Shown here: one piece after another, positions 51,239 through 60,800 of the stretch
Position numbering within the stretch: position 1 is the stretch's first letter
Layout: each line of letters opens with the position of its first letter
Assembly (NCBI GenBank): GCA_963575745.1
Contig: CAUYUJ010016897.1
Coordinates: forward strand, 147,001 to 211,000
Length of the DNA: 64,000 bases
DNA from: Prorocentrum cordatum
Taxonomy: Eukaryota > Sar > Dinophyceae > Prorocentrales > Prorocentraceae
Direction of reading: 5' to 3'
Notes under the pieces: generated by a model
The model's input: the letters and a program-made list of their open reading frames with translations, nothing else
What the model was told of the DNA's origin: nothing
Databases searched by the model: none
Position numbers and translations under genes: made by a program

Positions 51239-52381
51239 CCAGCGGGCTCGAAAACGCCGTCGCCCCCGAGCGTCAGGCGCATCTTCATGAGAAGAACTCG
51301 GCGGAAGAAGCGAGGCGCGCTGTGCGGGGGGGCGGCGGGGCTCAGCGAGCGACGAGGGCGCAGGCAGCCGCGGAATTGCAGGCAGCAGAGAGCCGCAGTG
51401 CACAACTGGCGGCAGATGCCGCCGCTGCACCGCGGCAGGCCGAGGCGAACCGACTTGCCGCGGACGTGAGCTATGCTCGATCCGAGGCCGAGAAACTACG
51501 CGCCCGCTAGGGGGCGCGGCGACTTGAAATGATTGCTGGAGAGAAAGTTGCAGCGCTGACGCACGCGGTGGAAGTGGAGGCTGCCCAGTTGATGGTGAAA
51601 AGGGAAGCAGAGCGAGATGACTCGCATCGCAAACTTGACTAATATCAGACACAGTGGCACCCGAAATGAGCGTCTTCGCCAGCAACCTCTGGCGCGGGTT
51701 CTTCGACCCGGGCGAGCACGGCGACGGCGCCCGCAGCCGAGCCGCTGGCGCCGAGTGCGGTCGGGCGGCCGCCAGCGCGTGGGACCCGGGGCAGCGTCCC
51801 CACGCGGGGTTCTTTGGTGTTCTGCATGCCTCATGGTGGCGAATCGCGATTGCCCCAAGTGCACGACAAGCTTTTGTGACGACCATTATATGAAGGGCGA
51901 CGAGATGCGCGTTCACTGTTACGGGAAGAGTTCGACAGCCAAAAAGAAAGAGGGGCAGGAGAGGCTCTGGGAGAGAATGCGAGGAGCGACGGGCGAATGA
52001 TAAACTTCAGGAACACGATCGCGCTGCGTCCATGCCGAGGGCCCCCTCGCGCGACCGCCCACTTCGGCCTAGTCGCGCCCAGAGCCGCGCCTCAGGGTGC
52101 GATGGTCGATTGGCCGAGAACGTCGAATCCACGAGGCTTCTTGAGCTTGAAGAGACGGCGAGGGCCGATCATGACAAACCAAGGGAACGTCTCGAGCAGG
52201 CAATGCAGCGCTTAGAAGAACAAGCCAGGACTCGCGCCGAACGCGATGTGGAGATTCAGGAGCTGGGCGAGGGCAGGGCCGCAGCCGTTGCCAACGCGGG
52301 AGGGGCATATTCGGCGGCAGCTCGAGTCAATGCTGCGGCGCCCTTCCCAGGACGCACCGCCGCCGCCGGGGTCTGCCGAGC
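51239..52381 (+). pseudogene. broken continuation of Gag-like region
   Basis: Coiled-coil-like, Ala/Glu/Arg-rich readings in alternating frames (QAAAELQAAESRSAQLAADA near 51370; MQRLEEQARTRAERDVEIQE near 52203), as expected from a frameshifted coiled-coil gene. A short Cys/His stretch near 51830-51920 (CPKCTTSFCDDHYMKGDEMR then VHC) looks like a zinc ribbon. Stops and frame changes make it non-functional as read. Confidence 0.4.
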
Positions 52382-53188
52382 ATGTCCAAGAACAGAGACA
52401 AGGATGAGGATAATGAGCCGACTCCTCCTCGGAAGGCATTGGGCCCCCGACATCGCGGCCCGGGGCCTCTTGGCGGCGGCGGCGGAGATGGCGGCGATGA
52501 TGATGGCGGCGGCGGCTGCTGCATCGAAGGCGACGGATGTTTGACGCCCGATGGCGAAGGGGGAAATGATCAAGATCGACGGCGCCGACGCGGCGGGGGA
52601 CCGCCCAGAGGTGGTTCGCCAGGCGGCGGCGGCGGTGGAGGCGGTGGCATCCCCGTGTTTTTGTCGGTGGGTTATGCGCCTGCTATCCCGCGCTGGAATG
52701 GCGCAGGCAAGACGGGTAAGATCGCTTTGGAAGCGATCTCAGGCGCCGCTAATTACCAGCGCTTGAAGCGCAACGTCGCCAGGACAGCGGCTTCGTCTTC
52801 CCAGAACTGCGACGAGTCCGTCGGCTGGGTATCGAGTGCGTTCGACGCGAGGATGGTTGGCGCCAATGAGTTGATGAGAACAGCTGATTTAATGCCCAAG
52901 GTCCACAAGATAATCAAGGATCTGCAGTCGCCATCCCAACTACGCCATCTTGCGAGCGAATTTGAGCGATTGGATATCGCATCGCAGGCCGCCTGTTACA
53001 TAATGAAGGGTCCGGATCTTTTGCGCATAATCGCCGTGCGCGTGGCTGCCAGGCAGGATCATGACCAGGCGCGTGCGTGCGCGGGTCTCATGGCGGCGAA
53101 AATCCGCGGCGCGGGCAAGGAAGGCGGCGCCAACCTGTTCCTCCTCTACGATGCGCGGGTAAGGGCACTGAGCGAGATGAGGGAGTGA
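52382..53188 (+). CDS. Gag-like helical protein, hypothetical
   Basis: 268 codons from ATG 52382. N-terminal Gly/Arg/Pro-rich ~90 residues, then ~170 residues of mixed helical composition (GWVSSAFDARMVGANELMRT; KVHKIIKDLQSPSQLRHLAS; ERLDIASQAACYIMKGPDLL). The following fragment carries a CCCH-like motif. A capsid-like domain of an LTR-element Gag is the best guess from context; a host gene exon is possible. Confidence 0.4.
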   Translation: MSKNRDKDEDNEPTPPRKALGPRHRGPGPLGGGGGDGGDDDGGGGCCIEGDGCLTPDGEGGNDQDRRRRRGGGPPRGGSPGGGGGGGGGIPVFLSVGYAPAIPRWNGAGKTGKIALEAISGAANYQRLKRNVARTAASSSQNCDESVGWVSSAFDARMVGANELMRTADLMPKVHKIIKDLQSPSQLRHLASEFERLDIASQAACYIMKGPDLLRIIAVRVAARQDHDQARACAGLMAAKIRGAGKEGGANLFLLYDARVRALSEMRE

Positions 53189-53315
53189 CTCCTCCATTCG
53201 CCCGGCCATGCAGGAACACTTCTACCGCCAAATGCAGAGATGCCCTTGCACGCAGTGCACTTTTTATCTAAGATCGCAGCAGTGATGATGCGGGGCGGGC
53301 GCGAAATCTCACGAG

Positions 53316-53714
53316 TTGTTATTATCCAAGGCCAGTGATTTCACGCGCGAAGAAAGGTGGCATATCTATCGAGAAAGGCAGCGGATGACGCTGAAATCAC
53401 CAGGTCTTCTCGCGGGTGGCGACGCGGGCGGGGGGGCGGGGGGGCGGGCCGGCAAGGGGGGCCAGAGTCTGCGCATGAAGAGCGGTCGCTTTAAGAAGTC
53501 TGTCATGTGCAACAAGTTTCTCGAAGGTGAATGCCCGTGCACTCGGGCGCAGCGTCGGCGCCGGCGCCCGAAAGGGGGCGGGGGCCCCACCTTCCCGGCC
53601 CAAGGCCAGTCGGGCGAGGATGGCGAGAAGGGCAGCGGAAACAGTAATAATGATCATAATAATGGGGGTGGCAAGGATAACCGAATACCTTCGAGAATAA
53701 ACACTAGGGGATAA
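53316..53714 (+). CDS. CCCH-finger-like remnant of Gag
   Basis: 132 codons, frame opens at TTG. Starts FTREERWHIYRERQRMTLKS, then a Gly-rich linker and KKSVMCNKFLEGECPCTRAQ. The spacing C-x7-C matches the first half of a CCCH finger like those at 25670-25980; the third Cys and His are missing or altered. The remainder is Gly/Asn/Arg-rich. Confidence 0.4.
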   Translation: MLLSKASDFTREERWHIYRERQRMTLKSPGLLAGGDAGGGAGGRAGKGGQSLRMKSGRFKKSVMCNKFLEGECPCTRAQRRRRRPKGGGGPTFPAQGQSGEDGEKGSGNSNNDHNNGGGKDNRIPSRINTRG

Positions 53715-53810
53715 TAAACTTCGGCGCTCAGGGGGAGATAATCAAAGTAGCCCACCAGACCTCAGCATAATCTCGAAGTAAGAGATGATCAAGAGGAGAC
53801 CAAGCCGAGC

Positions 53811-54075
53811 ACGTTTTGAGACATCCTTGGCATTTAGTCTTCATAGAAATATCATCAACAATGGCTTATCTCGCTGGAGACATCCTCGACAAATCCCTTG
53901 TTTCGCTTGAGACATCCACAAACTATTGCTTATTTCGCTTGAGACACCGTCAAACTAGTGCTTATTTCGCTTAAGAAACGTATCGTTTCGCTTGAGACAT
54001 CCTTCAGTATATGCTTGTTTCGCTAGAGACATCCTCGAGTATATGCTTGTTTCGCTTGAGACATCCTCGGAATAG
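53811..54075 (+). repeat. 32-bp minisatellite
   Basis: At least seven units of tgctt(g/a)tttcgcttgaga followed by catcctcgagtata. Best units start at 53927, 53959, 54012 and 54044 (period 32); others carry indels. AT-richer than its surroundings. Confidence 0.88.
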
Positions 54076-54406
54076 CTCATCCGCCTCGGTGCCCCTGGAT
54101 AATCAACCGCTGCGGTAATGAAGTTCAGGCGGGCGGAGGAATGGAGAAAGCGATATACAAGAACAAAAACAACATAAACCATAAGAAATGAAAAAGAAAA
54201 AGGAAACAAAACAAAAAGAAAAGAAAACAGAGGAGGAGGAGAAAGAGAAGGACAAATCTCAAGTTCAAATGTATTAGATTTTTATTTACAAGCGCTTTAT
54301 GACAATAAAAATTTTTAAGTGCTCGTGTAGGGTAGCTCATGTGCTTCATTTTCCATAGATAATCAACCCCAGGGATGAACAAGTTCAGAGGGGGGGGGGG
54401 GGGGGC

Positions 54407-54408
<2 letters not shown>
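54073..54408 (+). repeat. ~60-bp diverged direct repeat around a purine-rich stretch, ending in a G-run
   Basis: tagctcat ... ataatcaacc ... aagttcag occurs at 54073-54127 and 54333-54387. Between them lies an A/G-rich stretch (54160-54260) with few pyrimidines. A run of at least 15 G follows at 54390-54405, then the tail of LINE copy C. Confidence 0.6.
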
Positions 54409-54476
<68 letters not shown>

Positions 54477-54838
54477 ACAAGTAGGCGGACCAGGGTCCGT
54501 CCGCGAGGCGCACTGCGGTGCGACAACCCGCAAAACACTATTAGCGGCGGTGCAGCCTTAAGATACGAGGGCGGGCAACAGACCCCCTCCCCCGGCGCAT
54601 TGCGTCTGAAGCTACGGACGGCGGACAGACTGTGAAGATCTCACGTGTCAGACCGCGTGACGAAGAAGGCCCCAACAAGAAAGGCGACGTGCGGACACGT
54701 GGCTAGGCGGCTTGGCAGACCGCCAGTTGGGCGCTTGGCCGCAGCGCGGCGCGCAGGGACGGGGCGCCCCCCGCCCCCGCGCCCTGACACCGTGGACGCG
54801 GGGCCACGCGTGCACACGGGCAGGCAGAATGGCGGAGA
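54409..54838 (-). promoter_or_regulatory. LINE copy C (TC)n tail, stem-loops and 3' UTR
   Basis: On this strand the tail reads (GA)n at 54409-54472. The terminal hairpin is at 54485-54504. The distance from hairpin to tail is the same as in A and B. Confidence 0.88.
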
Positions 54839-56040
54839 TTAGCGCGGGGCTCCAGGCGGAGCGCCGCGGAGCGATGACAGCATAGCATGGAGGGAGAGTG
54901 GCGGCGCAGCACCATCGGGCGGGGGTGTAAGCAGCTCGGCGAAGGCACGACCGGCGCGGTGGAGGCGCTGGAGCAAAGGGCCTTGACGGGCTTGGGCAGC
55001 GGCAAGGTCGGCGGCGAGAGCTGCGCACCTCTGCTGGAGAGCGGCCGTAGACTGGGACAGCTCGGCTTCGCGGTCGGTGCGGGGCGGCTGCTCTGTGCCC
55101 GCGGCCGCGGGCCTCGCGGCGGGGACGAGGTCATCGGTGCGCCTGGCCAGGTGGTGGACAAGCGCGGTGCGGCGGTCCGTGCGCTGGCGGCCGTCGCCGT
55201 GGCGAGGCGTCTGGAGGGTGTCGCGCGGTCCCAGGGCTGAAGCCGCTGGGGCCACGCCCCATGAGGACGGAGGAGCCGCAGCCTCGCAGCCTGCAACAGT
55301 AGGAGCGTGGACGGGGCGCGACGGCCTGACTGGCTCAGTGCCCTGCGGGGGGGCTGAAGCCGCCCCCGCGGGCTGGCGCTGGTGGGGGGGCGGGGTTGGT
55401 GGCACGGAGGGACCAATCATGATGCCGTGCGAGGGCTCAGAGGTCGGCCGCGTGACCGGGTGGCGTCTCGATGAAGCGGCATCGTCGGCAGCGTGGGGTG
55501 TCGGCGGGACGTCGTCCATGCTGCCACCCAATCCGAGGGGATCATAAAAGTCCTCGTCGGCGTCTTGGAGGTGAGCGACGTCATCATGTGGGTGCGGTGC
55601 CGCTCTCGGTGGCGGAGTCGAGGTGGGCGTCGTGCGGATGCCCGACGGGGCAAGGTTGGCGCTGGCTGGCCCGTCGTCCAGGAAGTCTAGTCCCCCGCCG
55701 AAGCCGAACGGGTCGTCCTCCTGTTCGTCGTACATCGCCCGTTGGGCCTCGGCCCAGAGCTCGTCCGGGTTCTGCGGGATGTCTGGTCCAGCCGCGGGTG
55801 GTGCCTGGTCCGACAGCAGGGGGTTCGGTTCCATTTTGCTGAGTTCAGCCGCTGTAAACCCAGCCCTGCGGTGTGGGAGCGGCAGAGTACGGTGTCTGCG
55901 CTCGTAGATGGCGACAGCGACCCCGTGAAGCACGGTCGCTTGGCGATGTCGTGTTTTGGCAGCTTCAACGATGTCGTCGGGGAGGTTGTGCGTGCGTGCC
56001 GCCGCTGTGGCAAGGGCGTCGGCCTGACGGTTGAACTCTC
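54839..56040 (-). pseudogene. LINE copy C polyprotein C-terminus
   Basis: Begins within RNase H at NRQADALATAAA, after the 1-nt loss near 56040 (gcggagagttc where A and B have gcggaggagttc). Runs through the acidic repeats, the Pro-rich tail and the coiled coil to the stop at 54839. The Tyr codon mutated in copy B is intact here. Confidence 0.85.
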
Positions 56041-56453
56041 CGCGATGGGCCCGATGAGCCCAAGGTCGATGCCCAGGTCTCCCAGGTGGCTGGCGACTTT
56101 TTCGACGCGAAACATGTCGGGCTTGGCCATGACACATCGGTGAATCATTGCCCAGAGCTCAGCGTGCGTGCCCTGCGGCGCTGGTTGTCCGTCGATGATG
56201 CTTTGGAACCCATCGACCACCGCCTGGTTGTCCACGAAGACGTGCACGGGCCGTTCGGCACGCGCCGTAAGGTGGACGATGGCAAGGGTCTCCGCAATCT
56301 GGGCGTTCTGCGTTAGGCCGTGAACGCGTGCACTGTAGTTCATGCGGTGGTCGATGCCGTAGTAGACGCCGTAGCCCGCTCGTGCTAGGAGTGGGATGGC
56401 TTGGTTGGTGCACGCACCGTCCGTGGCAGCATAGACCCATGTCCATCCAGTGT
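56041..56453 (-). pseudogene. LINE copy C RNase H core, displaced frame
   Basis: MNYSARVHGLTQNAQIAETL ... VFVDNQAVVDGFQS ... LGLIGPIAE in a frame between the two 1-nt losses. RNase H is therefore split over three frames. Confidence 0.85.
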
Positions 56454-59400
56454 CGTGTCAAGGTAGGTGGTGTAGGTGTCCTGGGCTGAAGCCGCAGGAT
56501 CACCCTCAGGGGGGGGCCGCGGGATGGGCTGTGGCAGCGGGTCCCTCGCGAGGTCGGCCTGCAGGTCGAGGAGGGCTGGGTCTTCGTCGAAGAGCCCGCA
56601 GTGTCTTGTGTGCGGCGGAAGACGGGCCCACTGGTCGTCACTGATGAGGGTGGTGAGAGGAACTCTTTCTCGGGCCCAGCACTTACAGTCGCGGACAGTG
56701 TGCTCCTGAGTTTCCTCTTCCTCGTCGCAGTAGCGGCACATGGGGCTGGGGTCTGCCGACGTGTTGGATCGGGATCGTCGCTGTTGGGTGTGGTCCCCGC
56801 CCGACAGGTAGTTCAGGAGGAGCGCCAGCTGCCAGGCAGTGCATTTGGCTGCTCCTTTGGTTCGCGCGAGCCACGTGCTGGCGAAGAGGTCAAGGCCCTG
56901 TCTGACCGAGGCGAGGTAGCCAAGGTCGTGTCGCCGTGGCTTGATCTTCCGCAGAAATGCCCTGCGTTGTGAGGCCCGCAGCATGTGCAGGAAGGCGTTT
57001 TGGGGTAGATTCAGCCAGCTGATCGGGCAGCCCCAGTCATCGTACATGATGCCAAATGTGGGCCAGGTCCATCGGAGCTGCTGGAGCGACTGGACGAGTC
57101 GCCCGACGGGTCCTCCACCAAACAGGGTCTGGACGTGGTGTTGGAGGTCTCTGGCGAGCCCGCAGAGTGTGACGTCGCGGTTAACCTGACGCCGCAGGCA
57201 CAGGAATGCTTCACGCTGCGTGATGGCGTCGATCTCAAGGGCGTGTCCCGGCACGCACACGGCCATGAGAGTCCAGAACTCGACCCACTTGTTCCCCTTG
57301 GGGCGGATAGCCGCCTTGAGGGCGTGGTTGTAGGCAGTCTTGGCTGGGCCTGATGGTGCTTGGATGTCGGTGCCCGTGGTGCAGACGCTGGCGGCCAGGG
57401 ATCGGGCGTGCCGCGCCTTGATAAGCATCGGCGACGGGAGCTTGCCAATGCGCGGCAGGCGGATAGTCGCCCTCCGCACACGGGCGTCTGCGGTGGCCGT
57501 GAGGTTAAGCGCGGCTGGAGCCGGCGCTGCCTCGGCGTTGATGTAACTCCCGACGAGCTTGAAGGAATCGACCACTCGGAGGGGGCGATCCGCCAGTGTG
57601 AGCTGGGTGACGGCGGCGTGCAGCTCATCGGTGAGCGCCCACCCTGCCACTTTACCAGGGTGAATGCGTTGACCGGAGAATCGGTCAAACTTGGCGGTTT
57701 CGTCGAGAGATTTCTGCAGCTCAGGAGCGGTGTGGGTAGTGGAGTTGCTGTCGTCAACGAAGGTAGTGCTGAGTGATCGAGGAACGTATCGGTGCTGCCT
57801 CTTTGTCCACACGCACATGAGCAGCTTGATGTCATCCAGGGACCACGAGCTGCCCTGGAGGTGACCGTTTGTCCTGGCCAGGTCCCTGGAGTACGCTCCG
57901 TTCATGCGGATGTAGCGTTTGTGGTGTCTGTAGAAGTTTCGGCGGACAGTAACGATGTCTTGTGGGCACCCCGCGTGCAGCGCAAGGTTTAGACAGATGT
58001 CCGTGATGAGGTAGTCGAAGCACTTCTGTCGGTCAAGGGCTGCTCCAGCTAAGGGGAGGAGTAAAGTCCTGGCGTGTTCGATGCGCAGGGCGAGAGAAGT
58101 GCTGACATCCCCAATGGTGGCTTTGGGAACGGCGCCGAAGCTCGTGGCATGGGTCCATCCTTGCCGCCAGGTCGTGAGGCTACGGTAGGCCGGCGCCTCC
58201 CACGCATACATCCACACGGAAAGAACCGAGAGAAGCCGTTGGTCCGTCGGGAGTTCCCCTCGGCCTTTTCGGAGGCACGGGTTTGGCACGTGCAGGAGGG
58301 GCTCGGGGATGGTGCCAGTGCGTTGCATAGCACGTAAGACGCTGGCGAAGAGGCGAAGGATGTCGTCGGGTAACTCCTTTGCCTCCTTGGTCGTCCAGCC
58401 GTCGAGTCCCCCCGCGCGGCGCGGTGAACGGGTGCGAATGAAGTGGATGAGTTGGTCGTCGGTAAGGTGGAAGGGGGCTGCTGGTGATGGCGTAGGCAGC
58501 TCTTGGCGGTATTCGTCGTAGAAGTCCGCCCACGTCGGCATAGCTTCGGCGTCATGGCCCGCGCGAGCGCGGTACGTGCCCAGGATGGGCTCCCAGGTGT
58601 CGACCATGAGCTTGAGCATGTCTTTGGTGTTGGCAACGATAGCGTTGGCGGGGAGGGCGTCGGGAACCTGGGCTGGTAGTGGGCCACGAATGGGGCCGTC
58701 GTCGTTGTCCGTGTCGGGCGAGCTACCGTCGCCGGGGCTGAAGCCGCCGGCGTCGGTGTCGGCGTCACTGTCGTCCGTGCTAGCTTGGTCAGGGCTGAAG
58801 GCGGTGGTGTCGCAGTGGAGCTGTGCATCGTCGGGAGTGGTAGGCGTGCGGAGATACGCCGTGGGCGAGCAGTCGGCAGCCCGTGCGTATATGGCCGCCT
58901 TTCGCCCGCTTGGCTCGCGGACGCCCTCAGACCAGATCTTGATGCGTTCAGCTTTGGCTCGGTTTGCACGTCGCGCCAGCTCCGAGTCTAGATTTTGGAT
59001 CAGACGATCGAGCTGCTCTCCGCGTGGCGCTGGCACGTCGGGGGTCCAGGCGTCAGGAAAAGCCAGGAGGGCCGTGGGGCGCAGCTTGTGGCAGAGAAGG
59101 CGGGCCGCGGCCCACGTGCAGTCGATGCGTTGCGCCAGGTGCGGCGGGATAGCACGGCAGTCTATATGATGGTGCAGTCCGATGAAGCGAAGCTCGCAAA
59201 GTTGCCGATGGAGCTTGCGAAGGCGGTTCATGTGAATCGTGGAAGCTCCGTAGGTGGGAAAGGCGCGGGGGACGGCGGGTCGCTCCTCGAACGTGGGTGT
59301 GAGCCCGTGCATGGTAGGGGCCTTCTTTTTTGGGTGGTCTGGCGGTGGGGGCGGCAGGTCCCGCAGCCGGGTGAGATGGTACTCATGGCTGGCCTCGTTT

Positions 59401-60800
59401 GCCAGGGCGAACATGCGTTCCACATCGTCGCGTGCGTCAGCCTGCTCCATGCGGTCGTGGTATCGTCCGGCGATGTGGGTCCCTAGTGCCTGGAGTTCGT
59501 GGTCCTCATGAGCTCCGTCGTTTGGAGGGTATGGCGTGGGGGCCAAAAGGCGTGGGGCCGTGTGATCGAGGCGGCTTAGGTCGAGTGTGACCTGCAGGCC
59601 AACATGGGACTTCGCTGGCAAGTCACGCAGATAGCAGAAGTCGGTGACAAGGGATCGCGCAGCTTGGTTGGCGATGACATAGTCGATGCGCGAAGTGCGG
59701 GGGCACTTGGTGACGCGGTCCCAGTCAGGGATATTGCCATATGTGTGCATGGTGTGGTCTGGTGTGCCTTCAGCGACGTTGGACCATCCGTGCTGCATCA
59801 TGTGCAGCAGGTGTGGATTGTCGTCGATGTTCGTGTTGGCGTCCATACAAATGAAATACGGGGCTGAGCCGACCCTCGCGGCGGCGCAATCAGCAAGCCG
59901 AAATATATCGGTGCTGTCCCCTCCAGCGACCCCGTAGAGGCTCGCAATGTAGATCCCAGCGGGACCGTGGTTGTTTCGTCGCCGCCTGCGGCGGTGCTGG
60001 GTGCAGAGCGGGAGGAAGACCTCGTGCCATCGTTTCTTGGCCTTGAGGGTGGCGATACAGGTCGCAATGTCGTCGACGGTGGAGTCGACGATGGCGTCCT
60101 TAGAGAGGATGGCAACCCCGCCCGAGGCGCCGGTGTTGCCCTCGACCGTGTGGTCCGTGCCACCGTGAGCAGCTTTGCGCTGGGCACGCGCCAGGTCCAG
60201 GTCAGGTCCCAGACTGGCCTGGTATCCTCCGTGGTGTGGATTGGCGGCGTTGGTGGCGATGGCTTGCCTGGTAGGCTTGGCATGACGGGTCTCCTGCAGC
60301 GCTATGACTGCGGCGTTGTGGTCGACACCTAGGGCGGTAATGGTTGGCCAGTTCGCTGGAAGACTCGTGATGTTGAGGCTGACGAGGTGGATGGAGCGAC
60401 CTGGCCCATCTCCGTCGGTGGAGCTGGAGTTAGCACGCCCCGCACGGTGGAGGGCGGCCTGGCCGTCACCCAGGTAGGAGGCTTTGCCACAGGTGGAGCT
60501 CATGGCGTCGCAGCAGATTGGCTTGGACGGGGCTGAAGCCGCCGTCGGGCCAAAAGTGGAGGCAAGGCATGGTCGACGCTGCGCCGGGGGGGGTTCATAA
60601 ACATCGGCAAAACTGCCTCGAAAAAACCTCCTCACTCCTGTACCGTGGGGGACGGAGGGAGGAAAGGTGAGATGTCCAGGATCCTCTTGCTCTGCCCGAG
60701 TCTGAAACGCAACGTCAGGGTACAGGCTGTGGGACTGGTCGCCAGTCTGCTCTGCGTTCTGAACGGTTTTCCAGTTAGGGCGTCGCGGCCGCCGAAGCAC
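56385..60800 (-). CDS. LINE copy C EEP - reverse transcriptase, up to RNase H
   Basis: 1,471-codon open frame; GTG at 60800 is only the frame opening, and residues before ~60670 come from the unrelated upstream sequence. EEP (ALQETRH, FICMDANTN, RIDYVIANQ, SHVGLQV) and RT (LDRQKCFD, GHLQGSSWSL, TTFVDDSN) are intact and joined in one frame as in copy B, followed by the CCHC knuckle. Sense ends near 56454, where ttgacacgac lacks one A present in copies A and B (ttgacaacgac). The last ~20 residues of the open frame are out of register. Confidence 0.92.
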   Translation of the reverse strand: MLRRPRRPNWKTVQNAEQTGDQSHSLYPDVAFQTRAEQEDPGHLTFPPSVPHGTGVRRFFRGSFADVYEPPPAQRRPCLASTFGPTAASAPSKPICCDAMSSTCGKASYLGDGQAALHRAGRANSSSTDGDGPGRSIHLVSLNITSLPANWPTITALGVDHNAAVIALQETRHAKPTRQAIATNAANPHHGGYQASLGPDLDLARAQRKAAHGGTDHTVEGNTGASGGVAILSKDAIVDSTVDDIATCIATLKAKKRWHEVFLPLCTQHRRRRRRNNHGPAGIYIASLYGVAGGDSTDIFRLADCAAARVGSAPYFICMDANTNIDDNPHLLHMMQHGWSNVAEGTPDHTMHTYGNIPDWDRVTKCPRTSRIDYVIANQAARSLVTDFCYLRDLPAKSHVGLQVTLDLSRLDHTAPRLLAPTPYPPNDGAHEDHELQALGTHIAGRYHDRMEQADARDDVERMFALANEASHEYHLTRLRDLPPPPPDHPKKKAPTMHGLTPTFEERPAVPRAFPTYGASTIHMNRLRKLHRQLCELRFIGLHHHIDCRAIPPHLAQRIDCTWAAARLLCHKLRPTALLAFPDAWTPDVPAPRGEQLDRLIQNLDSELARRANRAKAERIKIWSEGVREPSGRKAAIYARAADCSPTAYLRTPTTPDDAQLHCDTTAFSPDQASTDDSDADTDAGGFSPGDGSSPDTDNDDGPIRGPLPAQVPDALPANAIVANTKDMLKLMVDTWEPILGTYRARAGHDAEAMPTWADFYDEYRQELPTPSPAAPFHLTDDQLIHFIRTRSPRRAGGLDGWTTKEAKELPDDILRLFASVLRAMQRTGTIPEPLLHVPNPCLRKGRGELPTDQRLLSVLSVWMYAWEAPAYRSLTTWRQGWTHATSFGAVPKATIGDVSTSLALRIEHARTLLLPLAGAALDRQKCFDYLITDICLNLALHAGCPQDIVTVRRNFYRHHKRYIRMNGAYSRDLARTNGHLQGSSWSLDDIKLLMCVWTKRQHRYVPRSLSTTFVDDSNSTTHTAPELQKSLDETAKFDRFSGQRIHPGKVAGWALTDELHAAVTQLTLADRPLRVVDSFKLVGSYINAEAAPAPAALNLTATADARVRRATIRLPRIGKLPSPMLIKARHARSLAASVCTTGTDIQAPSGPAKTAYNHALKAAIRPKGNKWVEFWTLMAVCVPGHALEIDAITQREAFLCLRRQVNRDVTLCGLARDLQHHVQTLFGGGPVGRLVQSLQQLRWTWPTFGIMYDDWGCPISWLNLPQNAFLHMLRASQRRAFLRKIKPRRHDLGYLASVRQGLDLFASTWLARTKGAAKCTAWQLALLLNYLSGGDHTQQRRSRSNTSADPSPMCRYCDEEEETQEHTVRDCKCWARERVPLTTLISDDQWARLPPHTRHCGLFDEDPALLDLQADLARDPLPQPIPRPPPEGDPAASAQDTYTTYLDTTLDGHGSMLPRTVRAPTKPSHS

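Larger units (their letters stand above)
54409..60672 (-). mobile_element. LINE copy C, 5' part replaced or truncated
   Basis: Opposite orientation to A and B. Contains EEP, RT, knuckle, RNase H, Pro-rich tail, 3' stem-loops and (GA/TC)n tail. Two 1-nt losses (near 56454 and 56040) break the RNase H region. Similarity to copy B stops at about 60672; upstream is an unrelated Pro/Thr/Ala-rich ORF on the same strand. Confidence 0.92.

Noticed and set aside
53811-54075. Possible CRISPR array in the 32-bp repeat
   Set aside because: Contiguous minisatellite; no repeat/spacer alternation.
58785-58810. Extra fold-back cassette in copy C (GCCTTCAGCC)
   Set aside because: Created by substitutions in copy C (copies A and B read gccttcaacc); flanking arms are not complementary.
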